A stretch of 64,000 bases of DNA. It comes from Cymbomonas tetramitiformis (Eukaryota > Chlorophyta > Pyramimonadophyceae > Pyramimonadales > Pyramimonadaceae). Under the pieces are notes generated by a model that saw nothing but the letters and a program-made list of their open reading frames with translations, was not told the origin of the DNA and searched no databases. The first letter of the stretch is position 1. Every line of letters begins with the position of its first letter. The DNA lies in NCBI GenBank assembly GCA_001247695.2, contig LGRX02030310.1, forward strand, positions 186,001 through 250,000, in the 5' to 3' direction. Position numbers and translations under genes: made by a program. This document shows, piece after piece, positions 54,263-64,000 of this stretch.

Positions 54263-57200
54263 CTAAATATTTTCGCGCGCGCGAAGGGCCCCCCTCGCTT
54301 CGCGCGCGCGAAAAATATGCGGCTGTGCAGATTTACAAGCGAAAGGGGGACGCACCTCGGGCGAATCGGTCTGCGAGGTGGCACGACGCACGGAGTCCGA
54401 GATGGCGCTGTCGCCCTCCGACATCACCCGGCGCTGCAAAACTCGCGCTTCGTAATCTGGCTGTGACCGAAAAACGCACGAACGAAATGTATCACCCGAA
54501 TCGAAAGGGACGTCATCCAGGAAGCCAACAAAAGTTTTTTCCTTGGACATTTCGACGGCCGCTTTGTAAACATACGCGTATCTCTCGTTCCAGTAGTTCA
54601 GCAACGCCAGAAAAGGCAACGCGGTCTGGGTTTCGTCAAACGTGTGATTGGTATAATTCAGCGACGAATTCAGGTAGGAGAGCTCGGCGTGAAAAACTTG
54701 CGTACGCATCTTCTCTGCGACGGTCTGTTGATCCAAGCCTCGAAACATCCGCTCCAGGCGGCCGCTGATGTCCGCGAGGGAAACATCGGATAAGTTCTCA
54801 GCGTGCACCGATGTTATGTCGCAAGGCCCGATCGCGTGTCGATCGTCATCCTGCATGCGCTCGAAGGATCTGTAGGACAAGGTATCATCCTGGGTTCTCT
54901 TGGTCGCGTTGTCGGATCTAAAAAATCCTAACACCTTCTCCGCGTAATCGGTGTCCGCATCCTCGGTCGTGTTGTCGGCGTAACACTCTCTGTGCAGGGT
55001 GTGCTCAACATCCGTCGAGTGCTGCGAGAAAGGGTCGGGCGACTCGTAGAAGGACAGCCGCTCTCGACGCGGGGTTCCGCTGAGCGCTCGGGGCTCTATG
55101 GGCAAGAAAGGACCCCACTCGCCCACGCGTCGGTAAACCCGCAAAGATGAGTTACCGTTTCCACAAATCTTTCCACCCGCCTCGACATCCGGGATCACGA
55201 CAACCGCGTGGGCGTGATCTCCGGTGACGCGATAGGTGCTGAGCCGCACCGTACCTTCACGGGACTGAGCGTTGTCAAAGTACGCGTTACGGAAAGGCCC
55301 GTAGATCACCGCGTCTTCGATGTTGACGGGATTTTCACATTTGGTGATGTTGTCCACGCATGTGAATTTGTAATAAACCTCCCAGTTGAAAGTCGTTAGT
55401 TCCAAATCGCGGTCATCGGTATCGTCCGTCGAGACGTTCGATCCGGCGTCTCTGACCGAACCCGTTTCTCTCAGTCCGAAGGTTTCGCACAGGTCTTGCT
55501 GCACTCCGCGATTGTACGTGTCGTCCAAGTACTCTGCAAAGGCGTCTCCGTTAGACGTGAATATTCTACCTTCGTACCCTTCGGAGATTTTCGATGGATT
55601 TGATTCCTCCGATGACGTTCCGGAGTCGTCCGTCGTGAAGGTGTCGGTGTACAGCATCGCCTCGGTCGCCGAGAGCAATTCGTCAAAAACGAAAGCCTGA
55701 TCACCCCAACGAGCCAGGCTCTCGACGTCGGATACCGTAAAGGCGGAGGTGTTGTCGTCCGTCGAGTAGGTGAAAGATCTGTATAGCGTGTCGTTCCATG
55801 CCTTCTCGGAATGAGTCAATCCGTATAGGTTGGCGGAGGACTGGGATCCCCACTTTGTCATCGAAGATCCAAAAACCTGACCCGAGTTTTCGTGAGCAGA
55901 AAACAAAGTGTACAGGTTTTTTTCGTAGTAGTGAACGTCGAATAGGTCGTACATAAATACGGGCAGCGCGGCGCGCTTGCTGTACCAGTTGGTACCGCCG
56001 CTGTCGGCGTTGAGAAGGCTTCCTCGCGCACGAAATCCGGTCGACATCATGGGCACCGTCAGTACCTTGGTCGTCGAGTCCACGTAATACGACTTGGTGT
56101 ACGCGGCAGGAAAGCATCCATCGAAGATTGTGTTGACGGTGTTCATCAACAAATCGGTGCTCTCCGTGCCGTAACCGACACCGTGTTCGTGTTCGGTATG
56201 GGACAGCTCGGTGCTCTCCAACTCGAATTCGTCCGACTGATCCAGATGAAGGAGATCGGTCGTGTGGATCGATAAATCGTAGTACTCCCGAGAATCGGAG
56301 TTTGCCTCGTTCGTGGCGCTGATCAAGCGCGTCGCTGGTCCCCATAAGAAACCGTGATCGCTCGCTAAAAGTTCCGAAACCACGGGCGCGGTATACATTA
56401 TGCAAGCCCCGATGGTCGGCATGCGATCCCACCGCTCAGTGACGGTCTGCTGCACACACCAATCGGAATCGCACCCTACCGTGGACGGATCAACTTCTTG
56501 CGTGCCATTAAACACGCTCTTGTGAGTGCTTCCGGCGTAAAAGGAGCGCAGAGTTCTCTCATAAGTGGCTTGACACAAATTAAGACCGTACTCTTCCGTG
56601 CCGTCGTCGGTGATGATTGTGTCCGTGTTCATCTCGGAAACGTTGTACAGAGGGTACGATGCCTCGTTGTGATACTGTACTCCGCTTTGCACCACACTGT
56701 CGAGGTTAAGGTCCTGTAGAGAAAGCCCGCTTTCGCACGTTCCCATTTGCGCGAACTCGCAGATAGACCCATCGTCCGCGCAGACGTCTTCATCTAACCA
56801 TTCCGAAGGCCGTTCGATTCCTCTCCAAGCCTCTCCACTGCAGGTCGTTCTGGCGAGAGACCTGCGAAGGGTTTCGTCGGAGAAAGCCCGGGACGCGTCG
56901 TGTTGGACTGAACTGCTATCGTCGCGCACGAGCATTCCGTCTAAAGCGAACGCGATCGACACCTGTTTGGTTTTGGGCTGCACGCTCTGGTCGATCTCAT
57001 CTGCGGGAACCCCGTCCGTAAGGATGGAAGCGGTGACGCCTTTGCACACGCTCCACATTGGCACCATGACGCTGAGGTCGAAACGACAATCGTCGGTCTC
57101 GCAATCGACCACATCCTCCGGCAAGGGAGGGGAGGTTCCTTCCGCGATCCGACGAATGGCGTTTTCGTTAATCTGTCGGCATATTTTTTTCCCGCTATTC

Positions 57201-60200
57201 AGTAACTCCGCCCAGAGGGAATCCCCGTCTATGACGCCGCCACGATACTTGTCCGTGTACAGGACCGCTCTAGGTCCGACAAGACGAAAGTCCGAGTTTT
57301 CGTCGTGTCCAATCCGACATCGTCGCTCGGTATGCTTCGCATCCTCCCCGCATATCCAAGCGCCCACCGCGTTGAGCTCTTCGTACACCAGCTCCAGCTC
57401 TCGATCTAGCAATTGACCCAGCGCAATCGTCAAGGCGTACTTGATCCATCGGGCGAAGTAAGCGTGATCGGAGTAAAGGCTCGCATCAGTCACGGCATCA
57501 TCCACGTAAAGATATGCTGGTTTTTTCATCACCTCGCTGTGGAATGTCGCTCTGGAAAGGACGAACGCGGTGGGCTCGTCGTCGGCAAGATCGCACGCCT
57601 TTGGCCAGCACCTATGCTTGGGCGAAAAAGCCCAGGTGAAGGAGCCCATCTGCCAGAAAGCGCTTCCGTCCAAAAAGCCTCCGTTATTCGCGGGAACCCC
57701 TAGATTGCTAAGACTTTGCGCCGATCCGTTCCGAACGCGATAGGCGTCGTCTTGAAGATAGGAATCGGAAGCCAGGCTGTACATCCAGTCCGACCTGTAC
57801 ATGCGTCTGTGGCTTTCCATTCGATCATTCTCCGGAATTTTCCACGCCTCTCGCAGCTCGGAGAAAACGCACTGCAGCACCTCGTCCACAGGTTCGCAGT
57901 GACATCGCATGGCGGTGTTTGAACTTTCGGTATCAAAGGTGTTCTCGTCACAAGTCAACTCTTCGTCCTGAAACACTCGCGTCGCTCGAGCGGCGATCTT
58001 GGCCTGCTCGAACGTCTTCTCGCTGCCGTCGCTGTTGTACTTTTCTGAAAAGTACACAGTACCTTTGCACGCGCACAAGTCCCCTTGATTTTCGGCGCAT
58101 ACGTGATTATCCGTCTGGTACTCCGAGACGGAGGTGTTTTTGTCCAAGATCCGACTGGTGGATAGGTAGTAGTAGGATACGGAACCACACCTGACGTAGT
58201 ACACGCATCCCATGTCGAAGCACACAGCTTGGCTTCGCTCCTTCGAAACGTGGAGAGCGTTGATGCGATGCAGCGGATCGTAGTCTACCGTGAGGCTTGA
58301 CCCCCACGAATTCATTTGAAAGTCGGGCTCTACCCAATCGGTGATGTCAATCTGGTTCTCCTTCAGAATTTGTGCGCTGTAATAAATATCGACGCTCTCG
58401 TCAGTGAAGCGTCTCGCGTAATGCGCGTCCGCGTATCGCGACTTTGGCAGCGCGTCACCGACGGATGCGATCGTCGCTTGCGTCTCAGTCGTCGTCGTCG
58501 TCTCGTATGTGATGACGGACGTGTTGCCGGTGGTTGTGTTGATCTCCCTAACGACGCTTACTTCGGTACGGTTTATCAGCTGTACAAAAGCGTAATTTGT
58601 GGCGACCACACCCACTTGCGCGCAGCGTGTGCTCTCGTCTTCGAGTTGCGCAGCCTGCGTGAGATTGAAGTGCGAGTTTGTACGGCTTCTTCGAAGCGTG
58701 AAGCACACCAGGTCGTATTGCGATCCGTCGTCCTCGTTCTGCAGGAAAACGGTGAAGTACATCTCGCAGTTCCGATCTCTCTCGCAACGAGAGATACAGG
58801 TGGTCGACTCGAACTCGAAATTGGATTCCGAGTCCGCGCTGATCCAAACTCCTTGGTAGCGATCGCAAGGACCGAATTCGGATTCGAGCGTCCTCTGAGG
58901 GTTGCTCTCCTTGGACGGCTGTACGCTGACCATGGTCGTGGAGAGGGTTTCGTCGTTCAGCTGGTAATACGGTCGATCGTCGCAAGTTTCGTAGGATCCG
59001 TCGAGGCACACGACAGACCTGACGTCCTCCCAAGTCGCGGCGGCTTGGTGCATGTCGAGAGTGTCGTCGATGATATTCGACATCAAGTAAACCTGGTCGT
59101 AAACGTCGAAGTTGTGGGATCGTCCATCACCCGTGTACTCGGGAGGGGGGCTTGGAGGGATCGGCGGATAAGGCGAAGGCGGGGGCGATAGAAATATCTT
59201 GTGGGCCACCTTCAGACGGGTCATATGATAACCCTTGCTGCCGTCCGAGTGATCGCTCTTGCACAGCTTCTGGTCGTTGTCATTGTTGGTCTCGTCACCA
59301 TGCTGGCAAGTGATGGTTTGATCATGGCAAAGATGAAACTGACCGTTCTGCATATTGTATGTAGAGAACCCGCAATACAGATTAACGCAGAAGTACACCT
59401 TATGGTCGTAATTCGTTTTCCTCAACTCCACAGCCGTGTAAGCGCCGCAATACTGATCCGATGTGCACTGACTTTCGCATTCATCGATGTTCTTCTCTTT
59501 ATCGTTTCCCCAATAATACACTTTTATGCGGTCATGATCGTTGTTGTTTTGCAGCGAGGTCACCGGCAATCTCTGCATACTGGATTCGTCCGTGCTTTTT
59601 TTTTTGTCGTTGATCGTTTCGTGCATGACGGTGTACACGCCGGGGCTCGGCGGCGGGTTCGGTTTGCCGGGTGGTGACGGTGCGGATGGTGGCGACATGT
59701 ACTCCGGGCCTTGAAATCCTTCGTCGTATCCGAGCGGTGGCTTCAGAGACTCGCAGCCATCCTGGGACTGATCGTGCCTTGAAAAGTAATACCGCCCCTG
59801 CGTGTCCTCGCGATAACACGTTGGCATCCGGTTCCGCAGAAATCGATTCCACAGGAGGCCAAATTCGGGAAGCGCCGTGGGTCGTATCTCGGTGGTTTGA
59901 TTTGCCGCAGACGTCGTGCGATCCAAAAACTCTCCTCCGGTGTACGCGCAGACCTCGCTTCCGTCGCAGCCATCCTGCTCAACCCCGTGTTTCTTATACC
60001 CCGTAGGTGCATGCTTGAGCCTCCAGGCTCCGTTGATGTCCGAAAATACGCTTGTCGGCACGTCCGGTGTTCCGAATACTTCCCTCGACGGCATTCGCGC
60101 TCGTTCAGCTTCTGCGACCCTTGTCCAGAGCGTCACTTCAGGCGGAGGCCACAGTATCTGGATTGGTCTGTCGACGCCTCGATCGCTGGTGGCGCGATCG

Positions 60201-63200
60201 TACGTCCGCTCGTCTATCAAAGAATGATTCAGAAGCTCCGTTAAAGACGAGTCTGGCATTGTCTTGTATATAAACGCCGGGTAGTAGTATCTCTCGCGCA
60301 GATCCAGAGCGGTGTGAGTGGCGAGAAGGTGTCCGGAATGTCTCGTGTACAGGGAGGAGCCTTTGTCGTCGTCGGTTGCGATCTCGTCTCCGCGGACGCC
60401 TCCGATGCTACCCGTCGGTAAAAAGGCTTCGTAGGATGCCGTCACGGACGGCGAATGCTTTGATCGAGGCGCGCCCGTCCTAGACTTGCGCGCGTATTCG
60501 TAAGCGTCCTCGCTGATGTTGCTCGACGTCGTCCACGGCCTGGCGTGGGACACGCGTAAGGTCTCCAAGCGTTCGCGTCGACGCACGCCAGTTTCTTTGG
60601 TCGCGTATTTGCGCTTTCCGTACAAAGTAAACAAAAACGCTCGAATCGCGCCGCGCCCGTTTATGTCCGTCTCGTCGTTCACGGCGAAGGCGTTTTCAAA
60701 ATTAGAGCTACGGGTGTACAAGGATTCCTGCGACGAGCGCTGATCGCCGTTGGCGTCGTAAACGAAGCTACTGTACAGCCCCTCCGGGTTCTGCCTCGTC
60801 GTTTCTTCGAGCGCGTAGAAGATTCCGTCCCGCGTTTTCGACCACGACTGTTTCTCGCTACGGTGGTGCTTCCAGTCTTGGTAGTTCGGGTAGTAATGAG
60901 ACGACATCATCTGATATCGGTGCTCCTCGCAGCCTTGCATGTTCGAATTTATACACTCCGGCGCCAACATGTCGTCGAGATCGTACGGAGCTCCGTCGTA
61001 CACGTACATATCCTGCGCCGCGAAGCCCATGCACGGCTGCGAGTACATGGGCTCGTCCGCGGACTCGCTGTTGAAGCGTCGATACGCGTAAGTGATGTTA
61101 TCGCACAGATCGGCGATCAGGTCCGACACCTTCTTGAACGTTTCCTTGTTGTTGAAATCGGCCATGTTTTCTAGGTCGTATCCGTAAAGACGCTTCTCTG
61201 AGCGTGAGTACGCCTCGACGTTGACATCACCGTAGTGTTCCGGCTCGTAGTTGAGGGTGTCACCATGCTCATTGTTGTAGGGAAAAGTCACGAGCACCCT
61301 GGCCGGTCCGAAGTTTCCGTCGTCGTGTCTCCATCCCTTACCGAAGTTGTTGTACAGGAACGTCGTGTCGTACTTGACGCCTCCGTGTGCACCGACATCG
61401 TTCCACATGTCGACCACCGGCAACACCTTGTTAAGCGCGTCGTTGCTGGGATCCGCTGTCGAGTTCCACATGCTCATAAAACTTTCCATGAACGCCGCCT
61501 CAGGTCGCGGCCGAACTTCCTCCGTCACGGTTTGATATTCCTCCGGTTCTTTGGTGGCGATCGGCCGGCAGTGCAGGTCCGGCGAGGTCTGAGTGCACGT
61601 GCAGAGGTGGTGCGGCGTCGCCCCATTTTCGTCGCGCTTGTACGTGTCGTTGACGTCCCTCATTTGCAGTCGCCCTCGCGCCTCGTATAACCAGCTGCGC
61701 TTTTCGCAGACGTCGCACGTGAGCGGGCAGTAATAAGAAGCGGCGCGAACTAGATTCTCACACTTTCCCTTCAAGTTTTCGTAGTCCGACTCCGATATGC
61801 CATCGACGTAATTAGCCTTGTCCGCACACCAGTCCATGTTGCCAGAGTCGCACACAAAGCTCGTGTCGTCGCCGTCGAAACTGTACAACTCATTCGCCTC
61901 GCTTTTGAACTTTGTGAACGACAAGACTTGATCGCAGGAAAGAATTTCGTTCCACCTGATGTCCGTCGAGGATAACTGCTTGATTACCGGATCCTCGCTG
62001 AGACCCGCGTTGTCATCTCGACATCCTTCCGAGAGGCTGTGGTGACAATGATCGTGTGCTGCGCTCTCCTTGTACATGCTTCGCTGCTGCACGCACTGTT
62101 CGATGGGAGAATCTAGTCTGTTGGTGCACATACCACTGTCCTGGTCGCAGCGGTAGGAGTACGCGTGCGTCTCGTCGGACGGCGAGCAAGTGCCCGTCTG
62201 ATTGAAAGAGTGGCCTCTAATCCAGACATGCAGGCCCTTTTTGTTGCTGTTTTCCACCGGCGGCGACCACCGGTAGGTGTACTCGGACGGCATCTGCAGG
62301 CGAGGTCCGGCGACGTAGTGATCGTCCACGCTCGCATCTTGGTGAGCGAACGATTTCGCTCCTCCCAGTACGCGGTAGTGATCGACGGCGTCGGTGTCGC
62401 TCAGCTCGCCGTCCTTGTAAAGACGGTTCAAGTATCTCCTGCACGTGTGGTAGTCGTCGTTGCACGTGCTTTGCGTCTCCTCAGAGCGTTCCGTGGCGCC
62501 GTACTGCACGGTCGCCGACAGAGCTTCCACCCCGCTAAAGCTGTAAGTGTTGTACGCGGAGTTAGGCCGGTACGCTTGATGCGCGTCGACGCTTCGCTGG
62601 AACGTCCGCACTGAACTCTCGGCGTTCGACACCGTGTAAGCTTCGGCGATGTCGCGTCTGACCCTTGCGTTTCCGGTGTTGTTGACCTGTACGAGCACGC
62701 CTCCGGCCGTAACCTGAAAATTTCCGATATTCGTGTTTTCGTTGCTCGAGGAGAATTCGGAAGGCGGCGAGTTGGGCGCGGGCGGATTTCCCAAAGTGAT
62801 CGCGGGTTCAAAAGCCAGCGTCTTGCCCGCGCAGGTGTACAGCCATCCGTTGGAGTGCACCTCGTCCAGCGAGGTTATCTGTTTATGCACCTCCATGTCG
62901 TCGCGGTCGTCGTGTAGTATGGGATACCAGAGACTCCTGCGATTGCTGGGCTGGGCTATGGTTTTCAGATGCTTCGCGGTTTTGGATTCCGAAAACAGCT
63001 CGGGATCCTCGTCGTCCTCGGCGGCGCTCCACAGGGTGTCGAGTCGCTCGAGTGATATCGTCTGCGAAGAACGCGGTCGCGCGTGCACCCCTTCGACAAA
63101 GCCCAGCCTCCTCCCGGTCAGTAGACTCAACAAGGTGCACCGCTCGTCGGATTTGTAAGAGTCGACGCCACACGTAGACGGAGCGTAAACCTCCTTGATA

Positions 63201-64000
63201 CGAGGAGCAGGCAGGTGATCGACCAGGCTGGCGCATGTTTCCGCGTCATACGGAAAGGAAGTGTCGGAATCGCTTGTACTTTCGCACGGGTACGTGGAGG
63301 CGTTCAGCGTGCCGAAGTACGCCTTAAAGTCGACGACCCCCCTGCCGATGCCGAAGGTCTCGTCCGACGGCTCCGCCGCGACATGCGGCCCGCCGAACAC
63401 CCTCGACCGCAATCGATCACCCGGATCCAAAGCGGAATCCGCAGCTCCGCGGGTGCCGTACGCGAGCCTCGCGGCGAACGGCTCCTCAACCCCTCCGTCG
63501 GAGAGCGCGCTCTCGTTTCGGCGGTAGGCGTCCGTGAGAAGCGTCTCGTTCATGCTCTTCGTCCACCCGAAGAGACTGCTCGCGTCGCTGGTTTGCGCGA
63601 TCACACGGCTGCGCGTGGAAGAGCTTCGCGTGCGAACGTACATCACGGGCCTGTCCAGCGAAATGTCCTGCGTGAGCGTCTGCATGACCTCGTCCGTGCT
63701 CTCGCCGTCGGTCGGAACGATCACTAAGTTAAGTCTCACGGCCACGTTCACATCGAACTGAACCGTTCCGCAGTGTTGCTCAAGGCTACACGTGACGATG
63801 GAAACGTTGTGCAGCGGACGATTCGGTCGTGCCTCCGATTGAATGCACCTTCCGGATCTGGCGTTGTCCATCGTCACGCCTGTTCGGTATCCGCTCTCCA
63901 GCATTTTTAAAGTGGTCGCGCGGGTCCTCCACACCGACGGCCGCAGAGGATGCTCCAAGTGGTCTTCGAAACTGCTTTGATAATCTGCAAGCAGATGGCT
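54263..64000 (-). CDS. Giant Cys-rich surface protein 2 (at least 3245 aa), 5' end outside window
   Basis: The frame has no stop up to base 64000 and no convincing start, so the N-terminus lies outside. It contains many short Cys modules: a ShK-like CDS...C...YCPLTCDVC element (about 61,695-61,850) and PAN-like elements near 59,230-59,530 and 58,680-58,860 (CESQCTSDQYCGAY; CISRCERDRNCEMYF). Two short proline linkers, near 59,640-59,700 and 59,130-59,190, resemble the long one in giant gene 1. No membrane helices were seen in the visible part. The final residues (FRAREARGALRARENI) are encoded by the inverted repeat. It is tandem and co-oriented with giant gene 1, suggesting partner surface proteins. 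Confidence 0.85.
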   Translation of the reverse strand, partial: SHLLADYQSSFEDHLEHPLRPSVWRTRATTLKMLESGYRTGVTMDNARSGRCIQSEARPNRPLHNVSIVTCSLEQHCGTVQFDVNVAVRLNLVIVPTDGESTDEVMQTLTQDISLDRPVMYVRTRSSSTRSRVIAQTSDASSLFGWTKSMNETLLTDAYRRNESALSDGGVEEPFAARLAYGTRGAADSALDPGDRLRSRVFGGPHVAAEPSDETFGIGRGVVDFKAYFGTLNASTYPCESTSDSDTSFPYDAETCASLVDHLPAPRIKEVYAPSTCGVDSYKSDERCTLLSLLTGRRLGFVEGVHARPRSSQTISLERLDTLWSAAEDDEDPELFSESKTAKHLKTIAQPSNRRSLWYPILHDDRDDMEVHKQITSLDEVHSNGWLYTCAGKTLAFEPAITLGNPPAPNSPPSEFSSSNENTNIGNFQVTAGGVLVQVNNTGNARVRRDIAEAYTVSNAESSVRTFQRSVDAHQAYRPNSAYNTYSFSGVEALSATVQYGATERSEETQSTCNDDYHTCRRYLNRLYKDGELSDTDAVDHYRVLGGAKSFAHQDASVDDHYVAGPRLQMPSEYTYRWSPPVENSNKKGLHVWIRGHSFNQTGTCSPSDETHAYSYRCDQDSGMCTNRLDSPIEQCVQQRSMYKESAAHDHCHHSLSEGCRDDNAGLSEDPVIKQLSSTDIRWNEILSCDQVLSFTKFKSEANELYSFDGDDTSFVCDSGNMDWCADKANYVDGISESDYENLKGKCENLVRAASYYCPLTCDVCEKRSWLYEARGRLQMRDVNDTYKRDENGATPHHLCTCTQTSPDLHCRPIATKEPEEYQTVTEEVRPRPEAAFMESFMSMWNSTADPSNDALNKVLPVVDMWNDVGAHGGVKYDTTFLYNNFGKGWRHDDGNFGPARVLVTFPYNNEHGDTLNYEPEHYGDVNVEAYSRSEKRLYGYDLENMADFNNKETFKKVSDLIADLCDNITYAYRRFNSESADEPMYSQPCMGFAAQDMYVYDGAPYDLDDMLAPECINSNMQGCEEHRYQMMSSHYYPNYQDWKHHRSEKQSWSKTRDGIFYALEETTRQNPEGLYSSFVYDANGDQRSSQESLYTRSSNFENAFAVNDETDINGRGAIRAFLFTLYGKRKYATKETGVRRRERLETLRVSHARPWTTSSNISEDAYEYARKSRTGAPRSKHSPSVTASYEAFLPTGSIGGVRGDEIATDDDKGSSLYTRHSGHLLATHTALDLRERYYYPAFIYKTMPDSSLTELLNHSLIDERTYDRATSDRGVDRPIQILWPPPEVTLWTRVAEAERARMPSREVFGTPDVPTSVFSDINGAWRLKHAPTGYKKHGVEQDGCDGSEVCAYTGGEFLDRTTSAANQTTEIRPTALPEFGLLWNRFLRNRMPTCYREDTQGRYYFSRHDQSQDGCESLKPPLGYDEGFQGPEYMSPPSAPSPPGKPNPPPSPGVYTVMHETINDKKKSTDESSMQRLPVTSLQNNNDHDRIKVYYWGNDKEKNIDECESQCTSDQYCGAYTAVELRKTNYDHKVYFCVNLYCGFSTYNMQNGQFHLCHDQTITCQHGDETNNDNDQKLCKSDHSDGSKGYHMTRLKVAHKIFLSPPPSPYPPIPPSPPPEYTGDGRSHNFDVYDQVYLMSNIIDDTLDMHQAAATWEDVRSVVCLDGSYETCDDRPYYQLNDETLSTTMVSVQPSKESNPQRTLESEFGPCDRYQGVWISADSESNFEFESTTCISRCERDRNCEMYFTVFLQNEDDGSQYDLVCFTLRRSRTNSHFNLTQAAQLEDESTRCAQVGVVATNYAFVQLINRTEVSVVREINTTTGNTSVITYETTTTTETQATIASVGDALPKSRYADAHYARRFTDESVDIYYSAQILKENQIDITDWVEPDFQMNSWGSSLTVDYDPLHRINALHVSKERSQAVCFDMGCVYYVRCGSVSYYYLSTSRILDKNTSVSEYQTDNHVCAENQGDLCACKGTVYFSEKYNSDGSEKTFEQAKIAARATRVFQDEELTCDENTFDTESSNTAMRCHCEPVDEVLQCVFSELREAWKIPENDRMESHRRMYRSDWMYSLASDSYLQDDAYRVRNGSAQSLSNLGVPANNGGFLDGSAFWQMGSFTWAFSPKHRCWPKACDLADDEPTAFVLSRATFHSEVMKKPAYLYVDDAVTDASLYSDHAYFARWIKYALTIALGQLLDRELELVYEELNAVGAWICGEDAKHTERRCRIGHDENSDFRLVGPRAVLYTDKYRGGVIDGDSLWAELLNSGKKICRQINENAIRRIAEGTSPPLPEDVVDCETDDCRFDLSVMVPMWSVCKGVTASILTDGVPADEIDQSVQPKTKQVSIAFALDGMLVRDDSSSVQHDASRAFSDETLRRSLARTTCSGEAWRGIERPSEWLDEDVCADDGSICEFAQMGTCESGLSLQDLNLDSVVQSGVQYHNEASYPLYNVSEMNTDTIITDDGTEEYGLNLCQATYERTLRSFYAGSTHKSVFNGTQEVDPSTVGCDSDWCVQQTVTERWDRMPTIGACIMYTAPVVSELLASDHGFLWGPATRLISATNEANSDSREYYDLSIHTTDLLHLDQSDEFELESTELSHTEHEHGVGYGTESTDLLMNTVNTIFDGCFPAAYTKSYYVDSTTKVLTVPMMSTGFRARGSLLNADSGGTNWYSKRAALPVFMYDLFDVHYYEKNLYTLFSAHENSGQVFGSSMTKWGSQSSANLYGLTHSEKAWNDTLYRSFTYSTDDNTSAFTVSDVESLARWGDQAFVFDELLSATEAMLYTDTFTTDDSGTSSEESNPSKISEGYEGRIFTSNGDAFAEYLDDTYNRGVQQDLCETFGLRETGSVRDAGSNVSTDDTDDRDLELTTFNWEVYYKFTCVDNITKCENPVNIEDAVIYGPFRNAYFDNAQSREGTVRLSTYRVTGDHAHAVVVIPDVEAGGKICGNGNSSLRVYRRVGEWGPFLPIEPRALSGTPRRERLSFYESPDPFSQHSTDVEHTLHRECYADNTTEDADTDYAEKVLGFFRSDNATKRTQDDTLSYRSFERMQDDDRHAIGPCDITSVHAENLSDVSLADISGRLERMFRGLDQQTVAEKMRTQVFHAELSYLNSSLNYTNHTFDETQTALPFLALLNYWNERYAYVYKAAVEMSKEKTFVGFLDDVPFDSGDTFRSCVFRSQPDYEARVLQRRVMSEGDSAISDSVRRATSQTDSPEVRPPFACKSAQPHIFRAREARGALRARENI
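54266..54318. terminator. GC-rich inverted repeat (family copy 6)
   Basis: The most perfect member: TTTTCGCGCGCGCGAAG, loop GGCCCCCCTCG, then CTTCGCGCGCGCGAAAA. It overlaps the last codons of giant gene 2 and lies upstream of giant gene 1. Confidence 0.65.

Noticed and set aside
1..64000. tRNA or rRNA genes
   Set aside because: None was recognised by eye; a dedicated covariance search could still find one in the intergenic regions.

Overview
This 64 kb window looks like part of a large double-stranded DNA virus of a microbial eukaryote, or an endogenised copy of one. The evidence is tightly packed genes on both strands, TATA boxes (usually TATAAATA) often about 35-70 nt before the chosen ATG, hairpins after genes, and a mix of a primase, a 5-cytosine DNA methyltransferase, an ERCC4 nuclease, ubiquitin-pathway proteins, ankyrin proteins and very large cysteine/proline-rich surface proteins. 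No capsid protein, DNA polymerase or packaging ATPase was recognised, so I do not assign a family. A Nucleocytoviricota-like or Mirusviricota-like virus fits; the free-standing UL52-like primase and likely spliceosomal introns are compatible with either.

Layout. 1-5.8 kb: a NADAR protein cut by the window edge, a possible spliced small gene, a 1059-aa protein of unknown function and a JAMM/MPN-like protein. 6-15.7 kb: a PHD-finger protein, the primase, a secreted PAN/EF-hand protein, and an RCC1-propeller locus broken by a 232-bp duplication. 15.6-25.8 kb: an OTU deubiquitinase with a UIM, membrane proteins, a kinase-like protein, several unknown proteins, and a two-exon gene with a convincing 110-nt intron. 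25.8-29 kb: an AT-rich island of tandem repeats, six perfect copies of a 12-bp palindrome, a frameshifted AT-rich gene and a nested repeat array. 29-43 kb: a RING protein, a probably spliced membrane protein, a cysteine-rich protein, an ankyrin/SR protein, a DNA methyltransferase, an M24 metallopeptidase-like protein, an ERCC4 nuclease, a second ankyrin-like protein and a PLAC8-like protein. 43-64 kb: two tandem giant minus-strand genes (3684 aa, and at least 3245 aa and still open at the edge), probably secreted or virion-surface fibres.

The genes suggest three jobs: genome work (primase, ERCC4 nuclease, methyltransferase, PHD protein), control of host ubiquitin signalling (OTU/UIM, JAMM-like, RING), and surface or secreted modules (PAN, RCC1, giant Cys/Pro proteins). 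Recurring architecture includes a family of six GC-rich inverted repeats between genes, a 207-bp duplicated intergenic element, and several frame breaks, three of them at or beside T-runs. Those breaks may be sequencing errors or real decay.
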